From Formicarius rufipectus (taxonomy: Eukaryota; Chordata; Aves; Passeriformes; Formicariidae), in assembly GCA_013399695.1 (NCBI GenBank), contig VXAU01000760.1, forward strand, positions 434,001 through 498,000: 64,000 bases of DNA, in the 5' to 3' direction. The translations under genes were made by a program, and so were the position numbers. Below the pieces are notes generated by a model. It had not been told where the DNA came from, did no database searches, and was given only the letters and a program-made list of their open reading frames with translations. Shown in pieces: positions 36,101 through 49,500 of this stretch (position 1 is its first letter; the number at the start of each line of letters is the position of its first letter).

Positions 36101-39100
36101 TCCTTCTTCTCCCCTCCAGCCATGCCTGTCTGTATGTGCAGAGCTGCTGGTCTGTCCCGTGCTGGGTATCTGACAGCAAAGCTTTCCAGTCAGAAATGCA
36201 GGACTGCCTGTTGAGCTGTACCTGGCAACAAAGAGCACTGCAAAGGAGCTGGTTCTCCACTGTCTTTTTCCTAACCCACACGGGAGCTGCCACAGTGCAC
36301 ACCTGCCACCTTCTGTCCTCCACAGGGCCTGCTCCCACAGCCATGAGAACCACCCGGTGTTGCCAGCTAAGTGAGATACGAGAGCTCTGCCCCTTCCATC
36401 CTCCCCATTCCTTCCACACAGTTCAATACAAAAGGACCCTCTCTGTTTTCTGAGGGCATTGGCACAACCCAAGTGCTCCAAAGAAGGCCCAGCAGTTGTG
36501 GAAAATTTCACCCCAGTTACTGGTTATTTTGTAAGTCAATGACAGTATTTACCACGCTCTGCAAAGAAACTCCAAGTGATTTTTTTTTTTTTTTAATTCC
36601 TTCAAAAGCAAAATCTGTGAGCCCAATCCCTTGCCATGAGGAAAATGTTTAATGTTCACTGAGACTGTCCAAACCTCTTTGCTTGTTCATCTTTCTGTCT
36701 GTAACAGATCCCTTCTCCTTCTGCCATGAAGGTGCCCAGGTCCTTACAAATTGTCCACAGCTCCAGCCCTACATGCCGTCCTGTGTGGCACAGCCACCCC
36801 AGGGCACAACAAATCCAGCCACAGCCCTCCAGAATCTCATGGCAGAGGTATTTGTAGTTTCACTGTTTACAAGCGATTTAGAGGTACTTTTCACCCCCTT
36901 TTCTTTGCTGTTGACAGCTTCTCTTCAGGAAGGACAAACGAGGAGAGAGTACCCCCAGTCCCAGAGATGGGAACAGAGAAGAGCAATGTGCTTGGCTCTT
37001 AAAGACAGATGACAGATGCCCCATAATCAAAGTTTAACTAAGAATATAAAAGTAAGGACTTATGAAATACAATTTTTCTATTAGTCTATAAGTGTATGGG
37101 GGAAACCACCCTCATTTCATTAGAACAAACTAGAACAAGGTAACATTAAATAATGAAATTTGGGTCCCATAAGTAAAACAATTTGAGTTAGAAGGTTTGG
37201 TAGTTGAGGCACTATCTTCCTGTGTTGCCTTTTGCTAATCAACTCAGCTGTTTTCTGGGTTGGAACACGTTTCCCCAGCACATCCACAGAGAAGCTCTTT
37301 GCTCCATTGCCCCAGAGACACAGCCCCTGGCCGTGCATCAGCTTCCTGCTGCTCCTTCCAGCAGCCATCTGAGTCCTGCTGAGCTTGAGGTCACCCCTGG
37401 GCTCGTGTCTCCAGCCACCTTCCACCCCCCTGGCTGAGCAGACAGGGCTGCTTTCTAGGAAGGAGCCATCACTCCTTTCCTCCCCAGCTCCCCTGTGATG
37501 GCAGGGTACAACCCCAGGACCAAGCAGAACAGTCCTCACCCAGGTTGCCCAGTCACTCCCTTCCTAAAAACACATCTACTGACATTCAGTAAATAGGGAA
37601 TGAGTGCATTAACTAGTTGTATCATCTGTCATACCTTCTTAACTTTTGGTAGAATTTGCTCAGCCTTCACTGTAAAAGAAGTATTTGTCCTGACTGTTAA
37701 AAACATTCACATGTAGAAATCTTACTGACTGTTTCAAATCTGAATTAAAGCAGACTAAGTTTTGACGTGCATAAGAAACTCGTAACTTAAGCACTGGATT
37801 AGGAAGAGATTGGATGGTCAGAGACTGTGTTCACTCCTGTATTGAATATGGGGGCACTGAGGGAGGACAGGGGACAGCAGTGTGACCAGCAGAAAGGCCC
37901 TCTGGCAATCCAGAGCTGGGAATCCTCGCTCTCAGTCATAAGGCATTTCTGCTGAAAGATCTGTGAAGATCCAACAACAAAAAGAAAAAAACCACCCAAA
38001 TTGCCCACCCAAACAGCTTTGGGCCACCTCTGTAATTAAGGAACAGGAGGAGAGCAAACACAAACACTGACTTTTGATGGTTTCCTTTGGACCCTGTTTT
38101 TTAATACAGATACTAAACTCTTTTGCTCAACTGGAAAAAAATAACTTGCTTGCATACCAGAGTTATGGTATGCATTATTATCAATAATACATTGCTTATT
38201 GTTCATATTTATAAACTTGACATTTAGAGTTTGTTTTTCCAAACTGCCTTCCCTCTCTCAATTCTAAGAAAGTTTTAAGAGCTCGTGTTATTATGAATCA
38301 TCTACTCAACGTGTTATTTCCCACCTGGAATAGCATTTGACTTCTTTAATATTCCTGTAAATCTATATGTGAGTGCTTCAGACCTATTACTACTAAATAA
38401 TTTAATCAGCATGTGTCTCCAAACCTGGCTGCAGTAGGAGACCAAATGAAATAACTAAATGCAAAAGCCATAGTTGAATCATAAGCTACGAGAGATGAGA
38501 AGCAGGGAGAGTTCCACTTCATCAGCCCTATTTCTGCAGTTAGCCCAAATCCCAGCTCCCACTCATTAAGGAGACCACAAACAGCTCCAGAGAATTATTT
38601 CCTCTTCAAGGTTTAATTTCTGTTGTGAAAAAGTTGCCCAAGTTTCCTTACCAGTCAACACATCACTGCACCAGCAGCACCAACCAAAAGGTGATGGGAA
38701 ACTTGCCACAGGGTTGAGCCACTACTCCCCAAACAAACTTTCACACAGCCTCCTCCTCTCCCAAAATAGTCGATGCAACAAAAGTCTCATTGTTGTGGCT
38801 CCAACCCAAAGCATACAGATGCTCACCAGATGCTGTCAGACTGGGAAGTGAGCTTCAGCTGTGACAAATACTTGATCTGCTGCTATTGAAGTCAGCAGAA
38901 GGACCGCGCTACACTTTGTGGTTGTATATGCTGGCTGACAAAGGATTCTTCTCTGAAGGCAAACAGCCAGACTGACCTAAAAAAAGCTCTTTGAAATGTG
39001 GCCTCATCTTTCTATCACTTCTCAGGCTCAGGAGATGCTCAACTCACCAACTCACTTTGCTCTGTCCAACAAGAGATACCTGCTGTGCCGAAGCCAAGTG

Positions 39101-40254
39101 TTCCCACACTGAACAGCACAGGACACACAGGTGGCTCCTAGAAGGCTCCTTTCTGTGTAAGGGGCACTCCATTTCCTCAATTATGAGCCTTATTTTATTT
39201 TCTGCTGATATAATCTGAGCATTGCTTACAATTATCCATCTGTGCACATTCCAAAGTATATTGTCACTGGGGCTAATGATACTGTGATAAATGTTTCCTC
39301 TTGAAAAACTAACAACTGTATTTCAAGTTATGGAAACACTGAAGTTCATCAGAACTTCTGAAAGAAGTAATAATAGAAAACCTGCAATGAGGAGGAAAGT
39401 GATACAACTGGTAGCATGTATTGCACACCTAAAAATACTGTAATTACATTTTCTGCCATAAGCATATTTACTACCTTGACAAATACAGAAAGTTGTCCCA
39501 CTGTCCATTGGGTTATCAAGATTTATCAACTTATCTGGGTTGGCCAAGCATCTGTCCTGGGCCCAGGGCTGTGTCTTGCTAGTGCTGCACTGCAGGCCTG
39601 TGTAAGCCTCTGCCAATGGATTCACCATGCTTGCTTGAGCTTGACAAATGATACTCGAACAACAACAAAAGCCAGAACAAAAAGAATTTTTAAAAATTGT
39701 CCTTTGTGTTTTAAACAGAAAGAAGTTGAAGCATGAATAAATGTCTGGCCATCTAAAGGGCCTGTCATGAGTTACAGGCTGTAGCCTCATAACAGGCAAC
39801 TCCTGCTCCTCTTGTCTTTTCCTCCTCCTAGCTTCCAAGAAACCCTGTGATAAATGTAGATAAAAAATGTGATTTCTAATGCATTAAAGGAGTTTTTAAT
39901 CCTGACGTATTAAAAAAAAACCCAGACTTCCCTGCCCCTCAAAAATTTTAAATAGATCTTTGTTTCACAGACACACACCAAAACAGATGAGAAAGAGAAA
40001 CAAAGGTAGTGGAGAGAGAAGGAAAACAGGAAAGGAATTTTTAATCTCTTCTTTCATATGACTATGATATACTTAGATGACCAAGAAAGCCATAGCTCTC
40101 TTACTAATAAGCACTACTTCTGTGTGAGCTGCACTAGTGCTGGGAATAGTTTCCTGAGAACCAAGAGCCTCTCCTGGGGGCACCGGAGGATATCTCTGCT
40201 TGTCCCACGCCTCAACTGAAGTTTTATGATATCAGTATTGACAGGTGGAAATAG

Positions 40255-40290
40255 GCATACACAGATACACACAGACACACACACACTCTC
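40255..40290. repeat. Imperfect (CA)n microsatellite
   Basis: Repeated ACACAGATACACACAGACAC-type units, ending in CTCTCTGTG. Confidence 0.8.
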
Positions 40291-43200
40291 TGTGTTTGTA
40301 TACATACATGTGTATATGGAATTTTCTTCAAAAGGCAAATCAAAAGAAGCTGTGGTCAATGATGAAGCAGCGTCCTCTGATTTTGTGCTTATAAATAACT
40401 GTGTCTGCTTATGTAAGCCTCACAGTTTCAGACTTTTGCAGAAGTAGAATGGAAGAGAGACAGATCATGCTGCTGTGGTTATAAGAACATCATCCCTTAA
40501 GTACAGATTCCCATAGGTGGCCAAGGATCAGCTCCTGGGAAACTGAGGTCCACTGTGGCAGCAGAGACACCACGACCCACTGCCTCTTTCCTCCATCGCA
40601 TTTTGCTGAGCAGCAGTGACCACAAGAAGCTGACCAGGGTTGATCCTGGATGGTGGATCTCACCTGGGACTTACCAGTCCAGTTCTTCCAAATGAAATCA
40701 CTGAAATGTATCAGCTACGTGAGTTTACCCAAAAGAGGTTAACAAGAAGTTGCACAGCCCTTGTAAGGCTAATTGCACCTTCACAATGTCACCTTCAGGT
40801 GCTTTAAGGGGAGGAAAGAAAGGTACAGGAAAACATGCTACTTGTTTCAGAAGCAAGCTCCCCTTAATTACACAGAAATAACTGTGCTTGTATTAAATTT
40901 TGTAAGAGCTTTAAATGTTTTGGGTTTGTTTTTTGCCCGTAATTTTATGCAAACATTCTACAAACAAAACAGCCATTAAGTTGGCATTACAGTGAAGGAT
41001 GGGAAAAGACTGATCCCAAAAGACTACATTATTAGTCTTTCTTCAGTCTTCCTAGTCTAAAAATAGTTTTTCAAGGGCTCATGAGTGCCACCAGTCTTCC
41101 AATCTCCTGTTAAATCACAACCTCCTGATACCCTGTCTCCCTGTCAGGGCCAGTGCAGTACCTGAGAGACACAGCACAATGACAATTTGGCAATTTGCAA
41201 TGCTGCGACTTTCTAAAAATGAGATTGAAGAAACAGAAATATGCCCATTTGTTCACTTTAAAACACTTTGCTCTAGAGAGGCTGGAAGGGAATGACAGAA
41301 GCAGACTGTGCCTAAGGCAGTGTGAGGACACAGGATCGAGAGCACAGCCCCGGGAATCCAACACTTGCTGTGACTAATGTCGCCTCTTCAAGTGGGAAGA
41401 AAAACATGTCGAGCTCCAACAAGGAGCGTTCTGTGACATCCCATTTGTCAGTCCTCGTGGTCCAAGGACAGCGCCTGTGTTTAATCACAGAGCAGATCAG
41501 TGAGTCCACACATGGGCCCTGAACACACTGTGCTAACAGAAGGTCAAGAGCTGCCACCACCAGTCCCAGCCAGCAGCTGCTCCGGGGTTGTCGCCTCCAC
41601 GGAGCGCAACAGGTGCTCACTCGTAAAACACAGATTTGTTCCCCAGGACTGTCTTCCTGAGGACCATTATCCACAGATACATGCGTGGCCTGGATTGGAT
41701 TTCCTCTCCTCATACTGTTATTCCAAAGGTTTTAAGAAAAAAAAATCTGACAGTCTGCAGCCACATGCCAATGGGCTTGGAACACAACTAGCCAGGAATG
41801 AGACATTCTCCAAGGACAGGTTCTCCCTGGAAGACAGTACATCACACAGACTGCTCCAGCTTCTTCGGCTCTTACATTTCGCTGACTTCATTTCTTTGTT
41901 CAAACTTGCTGCAAAAGTATCATTATCAGACTATGGTGACACAATGGCAAGGGCTGTATTTTAACAGGAAAAAGCAGGAGACAGATTTTGCAATCCCTCT
42001 ATGACTGTGCATCCTGTATCTATACAAAAGCATTTGTTAGAGTATAGCTCTGCTGTTGAGGCAAACTCTGTTTTGCAATATTAAAAATCTAAATCCAATA
42101 CAAATATATATCATCTTTATTGCATACACACAGTTGCACACTGATATCAAATTAAACACCAGATATTTTAATGCAAGCTGCCTAACTATAAAATTTCAAA
42201 ACCTGCAACACTTAGATGCAAAGTTATCAATAAAAATCTTATGGTGATAAATTGATTTTTAATAAAGGAGAAATAAAGCAGAAAGAAATAAATTTCAAAA
42301 AACATTCTGTAAATTCTAAGCTGGTAATTTCTCTTTTAAATTGCATGGTGATACAATTACATGTTACTGAACTTGCTTCCTCAGTTAACAAAAGGATAAA
42401 AGTTGCCCTCAATTACAGCAACACACCTGGAGAGCCAGAACACAAACAGTTCTCCAAATACCTGGAGCTACAGTACATCAGCGGAAAGCAAAAGGTTGAG
42501 GGGTTGGAAAGACTAAGAAAAATGGCAATATGCCCTCAATAGAGAGGAAATGCCAGGCCCAGAGCTGGAAGTAACTCTGGATGAGTCCATAGCACTTACT
42601 GCAAACCCCACTGGCACTGAAGACACAGAATTGCCTCCTTCATTATACCACTAGCAAGGAAAGCCACACAAATTTTGCTGTGCTCTTGGCTGAAACTCAC
42701 ACCCAGGTTTTTTTAAGGCAGTAAGTAGACCACAATACAGTAGAACAATCATCTCAGCCCAGAAAAAAAATAATAAAAGAGAATTTGATATTTCAGTTGC
42801 ATGCAACTGTTTACAATAACTTTCTGCATTATCTTCAATAAATTTAATAGTATTCAAGTGAAGGCTTTTTCCAAAATAAAATGAGACATTGATACAGGAA
42901 TACAGATTCCAACATCTGTAAGAAGCACACACCACCACACCACTTGTGCCAGCAGCTTGAGCTGATGTATGAATTCCTAGAAAACACACAAAAATACTAA
43001 GCTCCTGATCACCACCCACCTATGACCTCTCTTAACAGTAATGCTCACCACACACTCCACTAAAATTTCCTAATTACAAGTATATGAAATATATTGCTAT
43101 GTTGTTTTTTTGACTTTACATGAAAATAAAGGCCATTGCTCTCTACAACTGATTCTTCATGGACTCTACCCCATGAACATTGCATTAATTCATGCAGGCC

Positions 43201-43930
43201 AGCCACCAAAGACACAGATATCTCTGCAGCAGAGAGAGAACACTATCAGCTTGTTCTGAATCAGCAGAGATGCTGACAGCCTTTCAAGTCATCCGAAAAA
43301 AAATTAGGTAGCTGCACATTGAATAAACTTCAAAGTGCTCATCCAGAACTCCCTCTGGGAAAGATCATGCATTTTTCACATGCTAATTCCAAGAATTAAC
43401 CCGAGCAGCTTATTTACAAACTTCTGAATCCATTTTTAAAACAAATAACAAATTTCCTATTAAATACTAAGCCCTTAGAGAAAGATACCACATTTATGCT
43501 ATGCTGCATGGAAACAGTATGCTCACTTCTTTCCAGCTACACTAAAGTTCAAAGGATTCCCAAGAGGATGATTCAGCAGTTAAGGCACATCTTTCAATAT
43601 TAAACTGGTGAATCTCTTTCCTCAGACCACACACAGTCACCATCCTCCTTTTCTTTGAAATTTTTAATGCATGACAAATGGTCATGAGTCAGAAGAGGAA
43701 ACTTTTCATTACTTGCACTTTGTGTATGAGAAAGGAGCTGCTGCTCTGGCCGGTTTGAGTCCTGCTCTTCATTAGCAGCACAGTGGTGGCTGCAGTCACC
43801 TGTACCCTGTCCCCAGCAGCAGCAGGGGTGCTTCAGACCTGCTGCTGCTTCTTCAAGGAGGATAGACACACTAAAATAATTAAAATTACATTTACTAATA
43901 CTAGGCTCTAAAAACTTGAAGAAAACCAAG

Positions 43931-43954
43931 AAAAAAAAAAAAAAACAAAAAAAA
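43931..43954. repeat. Poly(A) tract
   Basis: Fifteen As, one C, then eight As, followed by CAACATAAC. Confidence 0.9.
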
Positions 43955-45498
43955 CAACATAACAGCACTGATTAACTAATACATGCTCCCATAGAGACAC
44001 TATTTCCAGGACATTAAGCATCTTAAAACCCCAGTCTAGGACTTCAGTTTCCTGCTGATCTTGAGCCATACACAGTGTGTGGGGCCCAGCATTGTACACA
44101 GAACTCAGGGGCTCCTGAAGGCATGGGAGCCTTGGGAGCCACAAGCCAGGCAGGATTTTCAGGCTACCCACTTCCAGACCTGTATCTGTAGATACTGTGC
44201 CTGTAGATACATGATGTGAACATTTCAAACATTTGTTTTGCAGAATTACAGATTTTATGTTAATTTGAGAAGTTTCTAACAGAAGCAACAACTCTTTGAA
44301 CATGGACTATACACAGTTAGGCTGAAAGGAAAAAGAAGAGGATTTGGTGGGTTAGTTATTTTAATATCTTTCATTTCATTCCTGCCTCCTGTAGCAGCAC
44401 TAGCAAGACTATCAGAGACCCATATAAAAGCAACATGTTTGTTTTGCAACCAATTTCCACTTCAAAGCAGCAAATCTAGACATCACTGCTTGAATGATTT
44501 CTTAAATCTCATTTCCATATGCCAGGCAGAGATCTGCTTCTTCTGGTCTGTACTGTGGAAGCTTCCAACCTACAGATCCATCTGAGAAGGGCATGAAAAC
44601 AAAGTACACACATGCTCCCTGGAGCTTTTTGATAAAGAGTTGATTTGCATGAGGCAATACAAATTAGCCTTTTTCAAATGAATGCAAAATCCCTAATTTA
44701 CACTGCACACATATTTAACAGATCATGAAATTCACAATATTAGATAAAATAAAATGCATCAATTGTAACTGCTGTTTTTGCCAGGGTTATTATGGAGTGA
44801 TCCTAACCACACCAGTAACTTCAGAAAGGAAAAGGGGCTTTAATAAAGACTCAGCTAAGATGCTATTCCTGAAGGAAAGCTACAGCTGTAGAAATATTGA
44901 GAGAGTGCAATCTCTTCCTCAATCAATCTATCCTGGATATTTCCTGCCTGTATGGCTGTTGCTCAGCCAGAGAGAAAATAACATCAAACTTCATGCTATT
45001 TCTCACTCTTGGACATGTTTCTAATTTGCCTTTGGAAGTTGTTATATTGCCTTAACGCCTTGGTAGATTTGAGCACTCCAAATAAACAGACACAAGGTAT
45101 GCAGGGGAAATTGGTTCACTTCTCTTACTTTCATTTATCTCAGACTTCAAGTGGAGACTTGCAAGTCATAAGCCTTGAACCACTCACACATTATGAGTAC
45201 ACAAAACTCATACTCATAAAAATTAAATACATATCCTATTTTGGTCACATCCTCCTCAAATATTTCTGCAAGCTAGATTCAAGATTTCAACCCAAGTTGT
45301 CTATATAATTAAGATATGTACCATGAGAAACCTGTTCCCCATGTTCAGCCCTAGGCAGAGAAATTGTTGTACTCTCATGTCTAGATTTTAACTATTATCA
45401 TATTTTAAAAGAAAATCATATTAAAATATTAGCCCAGAGCCACAGTCTACAACTTAATTGTATCCATGCAGTTGGTGAAGGCAACAGACACCACAGGG

Positions 45499-45515
45499 AC
45501 ACACACACACACACA
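45499..45515. repeat. (AC)n microsatellite
   Basis: About eight perfect AC units, 70 bases upstream of the candidate exon at 45586. Confidence 0.9.
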
Positions 45516-45585
45516 AGAAGGAATATTACCCTTTGCTATTTTGGCACCATTAATCCCTTTTCCCCCATCCCTGTTTTTTTTTTAG

Positions 45586-45847
45586 CCAGACGAGCTCAGA
45601 GTTGCCCTGTGTGATGTCAATGGTTATTTTGTGCTGATTACCGGAATCCAATCCCCAGACAGGATATATTTACAGCTGTCTACACTGTCTTACAATAAGC
45701 TGATGGATGACTCATCCTTTTCCCCCCTTCAGCTGAAATCACATGAAGAAGGACGGAGGCAGAGTGACAGCCCACGAGAAGCAGGGATCCCTTTCAGCCT
45801 GCCCTGCTCCCCTCTCCCACCACAGGAGACTCCTGCAACAAGCAGAG
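45586..45847 (+). other. Candidate exon of an unannotated plus-strand transcript
   Basis: A long T-run ending TTTTTTTTTTAG immediately precedes 45586, and AGCAGAG followed by GTGAGT gives a near-consensus donor after 45847. The 262 bases between stay open in one frame from the first base (PDELRVALCDVNGYF at the start, SRGE at the end). The frame runs on into the intron to 45888 before a stop. The translation is not one I recognise and turns serine/proline-rich in its second half. The orientation is antisense to SPSB4. It could be a lncRNA exon, a rapidly evolving coding exon, or a chance pairing of signals in a 53-kb intron. No partner exon could be identified. Confidence 0.3.
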
Positions 45848-46440
45848 GTGAGTTGCAAAGACCTTGCTCTGGGTTTAAAATACAGTAGAACATAAGGCTT
45901 TATTCATGCATGCAACGATAAAAAATAATCCTAGAAAGTATAGAATTTTTAAGATTTCAGTACATGTAAACCCACCAATAAACAGGCATTTATTCTAAAG
46001 TTCCAACAGCTCACAAAGGCTGATGTCCCAGTGCCATGAGGACACGTCTTTTTGCCATGTACTTTAAACAGAATACAAGGAATTAAAAATCCATTATCGT
46101 AAACGTAAATACACCACAGGAAGATGAAGTGTCAGAAGAAACAAAAACTGGACATTTTCCATCAACTGTGTAGATGGGGCAGATTTGCCAGCAGAACAGA
46201 TTTAAGACCAGATGATGGGCTGATAGCACAGTCTGAATGACAGAGACTGTCAGCTCAGCAAGGCTGCAGGCAGAAAGCACGTCTGCTCCGTGTGTCAGTG
46301 GGGAAGGATGCAAGTTTGCATTATCACAGACAAATTTAAAGGAGGGTAAGTGTATTCATAGCCTGCCTGCTCTCATTTCTGTCAGCATCAGCAAAAGAAT
46401 ATTAAAAGAAAGGCTGAAAAAAGCTTGTGGGTTTGTTTTG

Positions 46441-46519
46441 TGGGGGGTTTTTTGTGTTTCTTTTTTTTTTTTTTTTTTTGGGGGGGTTTTTTTGTTTTTT
46501 TTTTTTTTTTTTTTTTTTT
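46441..46519. repeat. Long T/G homopolymer cluster
   Basis: A 19-base T run, seven Gs, seven Ts, G, then 25 Ts. Probably a slippage-prone low-complexity tract, and base counts may be inaccurate. Confidence 0.9.
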
Positions 46520-49500
46520 AACTGGATCAGTCAGCCTATAATCACAGCCTATTACCTTAATGTTGGGTGTTCTGACTGGGCAGCCAGTCCTCCCTAAGCT
46601 CCCTCAGTAATGATGGACCAGCTGGCTCTGCAAGACATGCACAGAACCAGCTCCAACCACAGGGAGGTTGGTGTCTTTCCACAGGTTTGGGCCAGGCACC
46701 AGGAAGTCCTCAAGGACAGTTAAGCACATGCCTACTGACCTCAAATGCATTTAGGGACACATTGGAAGAATTTGGTAAGTAGAGATGATGCTGTGAACTG
46801 GGACTGGCACTCAGTACACAGCCATGACACCAGCACTTCTGGCTTCTCTCATTACCCAGACATGCCTTTGCTAAACTAAACTGAGGACACTGAAGTTTGC
46901 CTTCTGTACTACACCAGTGCCCATAAGCATTGGGTGGGCAAACACACAAATAGTTTCTGTATGAACTTCTTGAGATATACAAGGAAGTCCTGGAATGGTT
47001 TGTAGCACAGCATGGAGCTAAGAAGCTTTAAGATTTAATAAAATACAGTGTTCAGTGCTACACAACAGGCATCCAACACATTCATATTGATTGGTTCTTC
47101 AGTTTCAAAGTTTGTTTTTTTATAGTTGAAGCCCTTCTCTAAAATCAAAATGGACCTTTTAAGCTACTCTACCAAGACACAAGATTTAGCCCACAAAAAA
47201 ACCCAAAAAACTTCTCTTTAAATGAATGATATGGTTGGGCGGATGACTTTCAGCACCACAATTCCTTTCCTCATTTCTTAGTACCCGATTTGCCAATATA
47301 AAGAATTACTGAAAAGCCACTAGAAAACAGCATGGAAGAGCAATCTCACTTATCTTTATCACCTTGCCCTATAAAACAAAGAAGCAAATTCCAGTATCGA
47401 TCTGGAAATGCTACCTGAAGTATACCTCTCATCAAAAAGTAAACAAATTATCTGCACTAGAACTATGAATCAACAGTAATGGCAGTAACACTTTTGAAGT
47501 ATTTGCTATACAGGAGTGCTACATCTCCAACAGAAAGCTTTCAGTACCGCAGAGATAAACAAAAGCTTCACCTCTCTTCTCTTTAAGAAACAATCAATTC
47601 TTTGTTAAATACATCAGTTCCTGCACACCATGTCCCCAAATACGTTTGCTACAAATGTTTAAATACATATTTGCAGTGTGCAAAACAAACATGAAAATTC
47701 AAATTGTAGAAATAAACACATCAATATTGTTTTCAAATACTTCATATCCAGGGTAAACAAAACCAAGCACGTGTATTCCAACTCATGCATACAGACTCCA
47801 GAGTTCTGAAATGTTCAATACTGAATTAACAGCTTCCTTTCAGCCTTCAGGGGAAGTTTTGTCAACCAAACCTGCAGCTTATACAAGTTCACTCCTTGCT
47901 TATCTACAAGCGGCAAACACTACCAAAGCTTTCTACTGCCCCAAGGAAGTGCCATCTCCTTTTGAATATGCTCCTGATTTGGATTATTTTTGCCAAGTCA
48001 CAGCATTTCCTCACCATCTGCAAAGGCACAGGAAAGCTAAAGCTATTCCTCCTTTCTGGAGGCAGCTTAGAGGATGCCACTGATCCTCTCAAAGGACACA
48101 GCAAACTTGGCAGGAGCAAACAAAAAGTGCGGATTTTTTCTGACTGAAGGAAAACAGGCATGGAAATAGCACATGGAAGGATTAGCAGTTCTTCTCACAG
48201 GCTGCCCCACAGAGAAAAAAACAACAACAACAATTAAACCAACCAAACTAAATCAACCAGCCAACAGCTTGGCTTCCAGACACAGTAAAATACTGGTTAT
48301 TACAACCTATGTAGCACAGCAATGCAATCAATACAGTCCTACACACCAACCTGTCTTTGCAGTACAACTTGCTTTGCTCCAGGGGATATTGATTTTGTTG
48401 CATGGCTATAATTTAGGGAGTCATCCAAGTAATTACAAAATTTAACTAATTAGCCTCCTTGCTTCTAGATGTGACTTCAAGGTCACAACTAGAATCTACA
48501 TCAAGCTGGGGTTGCAGAAAGAAATCTCTCACTGCCAAGAGCTACATTATCTTTCCGCTTCCTTCCCCAAACACAGACCAAAAAAAAAAAAAAAGAAATC
48601 AATTCTTTATGTGGGCCATATTGCATTATTGATGCAGAGATGACATAAAATATTCCTAATGCCATCAGCTGCTGTCTGAAGGAAATGTTAGTAAGTACAT
48701 GATATTTAATGACAAAGAGACAAGAACCCTGTGGTGTGGTGTGAGCCCACTCACACCAGCCAGCCATTCATCCTGCCCACGGCTCCATGGAGACAGCTGC
48801 TGGCTGGGCATTACTCGAGGTCCTCAGAGGCTCTGCACACCAAAAACCTGTCACACCTTCTGTGCTTTGTCCAGCCAGCCATTTAAATCACCCTGTATTA
48901 AGGGTATGCAGGGTATGTTCCTGAAAATCTCTAACTTCCAGATCTGATAGGGAGGGAAAGACAAGCGGCCACCTCACCGTGCCCTGGAGCCAGTGCATCA
49001 TGAGCATGTGCTGATTTTCCATTTCTAGGATGGAGAACACAATGGCCACATTATGTGCCTTGTCACGGTTGTAGACGTGCTCTGGGCAGCAACAGAGATT
49101 AACCTTGGCTGCCATGGCTACAAACTACATAAGTGGCTACAGGTGGCGTTTTCAGAGGTTGTGCTCCCACTGAAAAATCAGCTGCCCTGGCTGTGGCACA
49201 ACGAAGTCAAACCAGAATTTGCCTCTGCTGTGACTGAATGATCCTCAGCAGCTGCTCTTCATCCAGAAGAACCCAAACCACCCAACTTCAACCCTGCACA
49301 ACAGCCACACTATCACACTGCAAAGCCTGTTGTATCAGAATACAGTTGTATCACGGTAGCTGAACACACAGCTGGGGCAATTTACTGCATATCCCCAATA
49401 AAGTGATGCAAAGGATAATAAATTAGCCTCACTATTAAAATGTGCAACTCCTAGTTCATATTTTCCCTGCAACCAGCAGATCCTGCTGGGCTCTGTGTAA

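Larger units (their letters stand above)
17601..45585. other. Intron stretch without recognisable genes
   Basis: About 28 kb of mixed AT-rich intron. Moderately GC-richer patches at about 21200-21700, 28500-28780, 33200-33650, 34300-34580 and 36000-36460 generate open frames of 70-168 codons on both strands, none with a recognisable domain or exon-like boundaries. Microsatellites and conserved-looking blocks are listed separately. I could not identify further transposable elements by eye. Confidence 0.5.

Noticed and set aside
39323..39838. 171-codon minus-strand open frame with a hydrophobic C-terminal stretch (ITFLLIAGFLLLLLSEVL)
   Set aside because: The membrane-like segment is the only feature. 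It is low-complexity Leu-rich, with no family resemblance, promoter or exon boundaries.
41500..41964. 154-codon plus-strand open frame overlapped by a 133-codon minus-strand frame
   Set aside because: Mutually overlapping frames in moderately GC-rich sequence with no domain match.
48888..49115. Minus-strand frame beginning MAAKVNLCCCPEHVYNRDKA that looked protein-like
   Set aside because: Only 75 codons, no recognised family and no clear exon boundaries. Kept out of the features.
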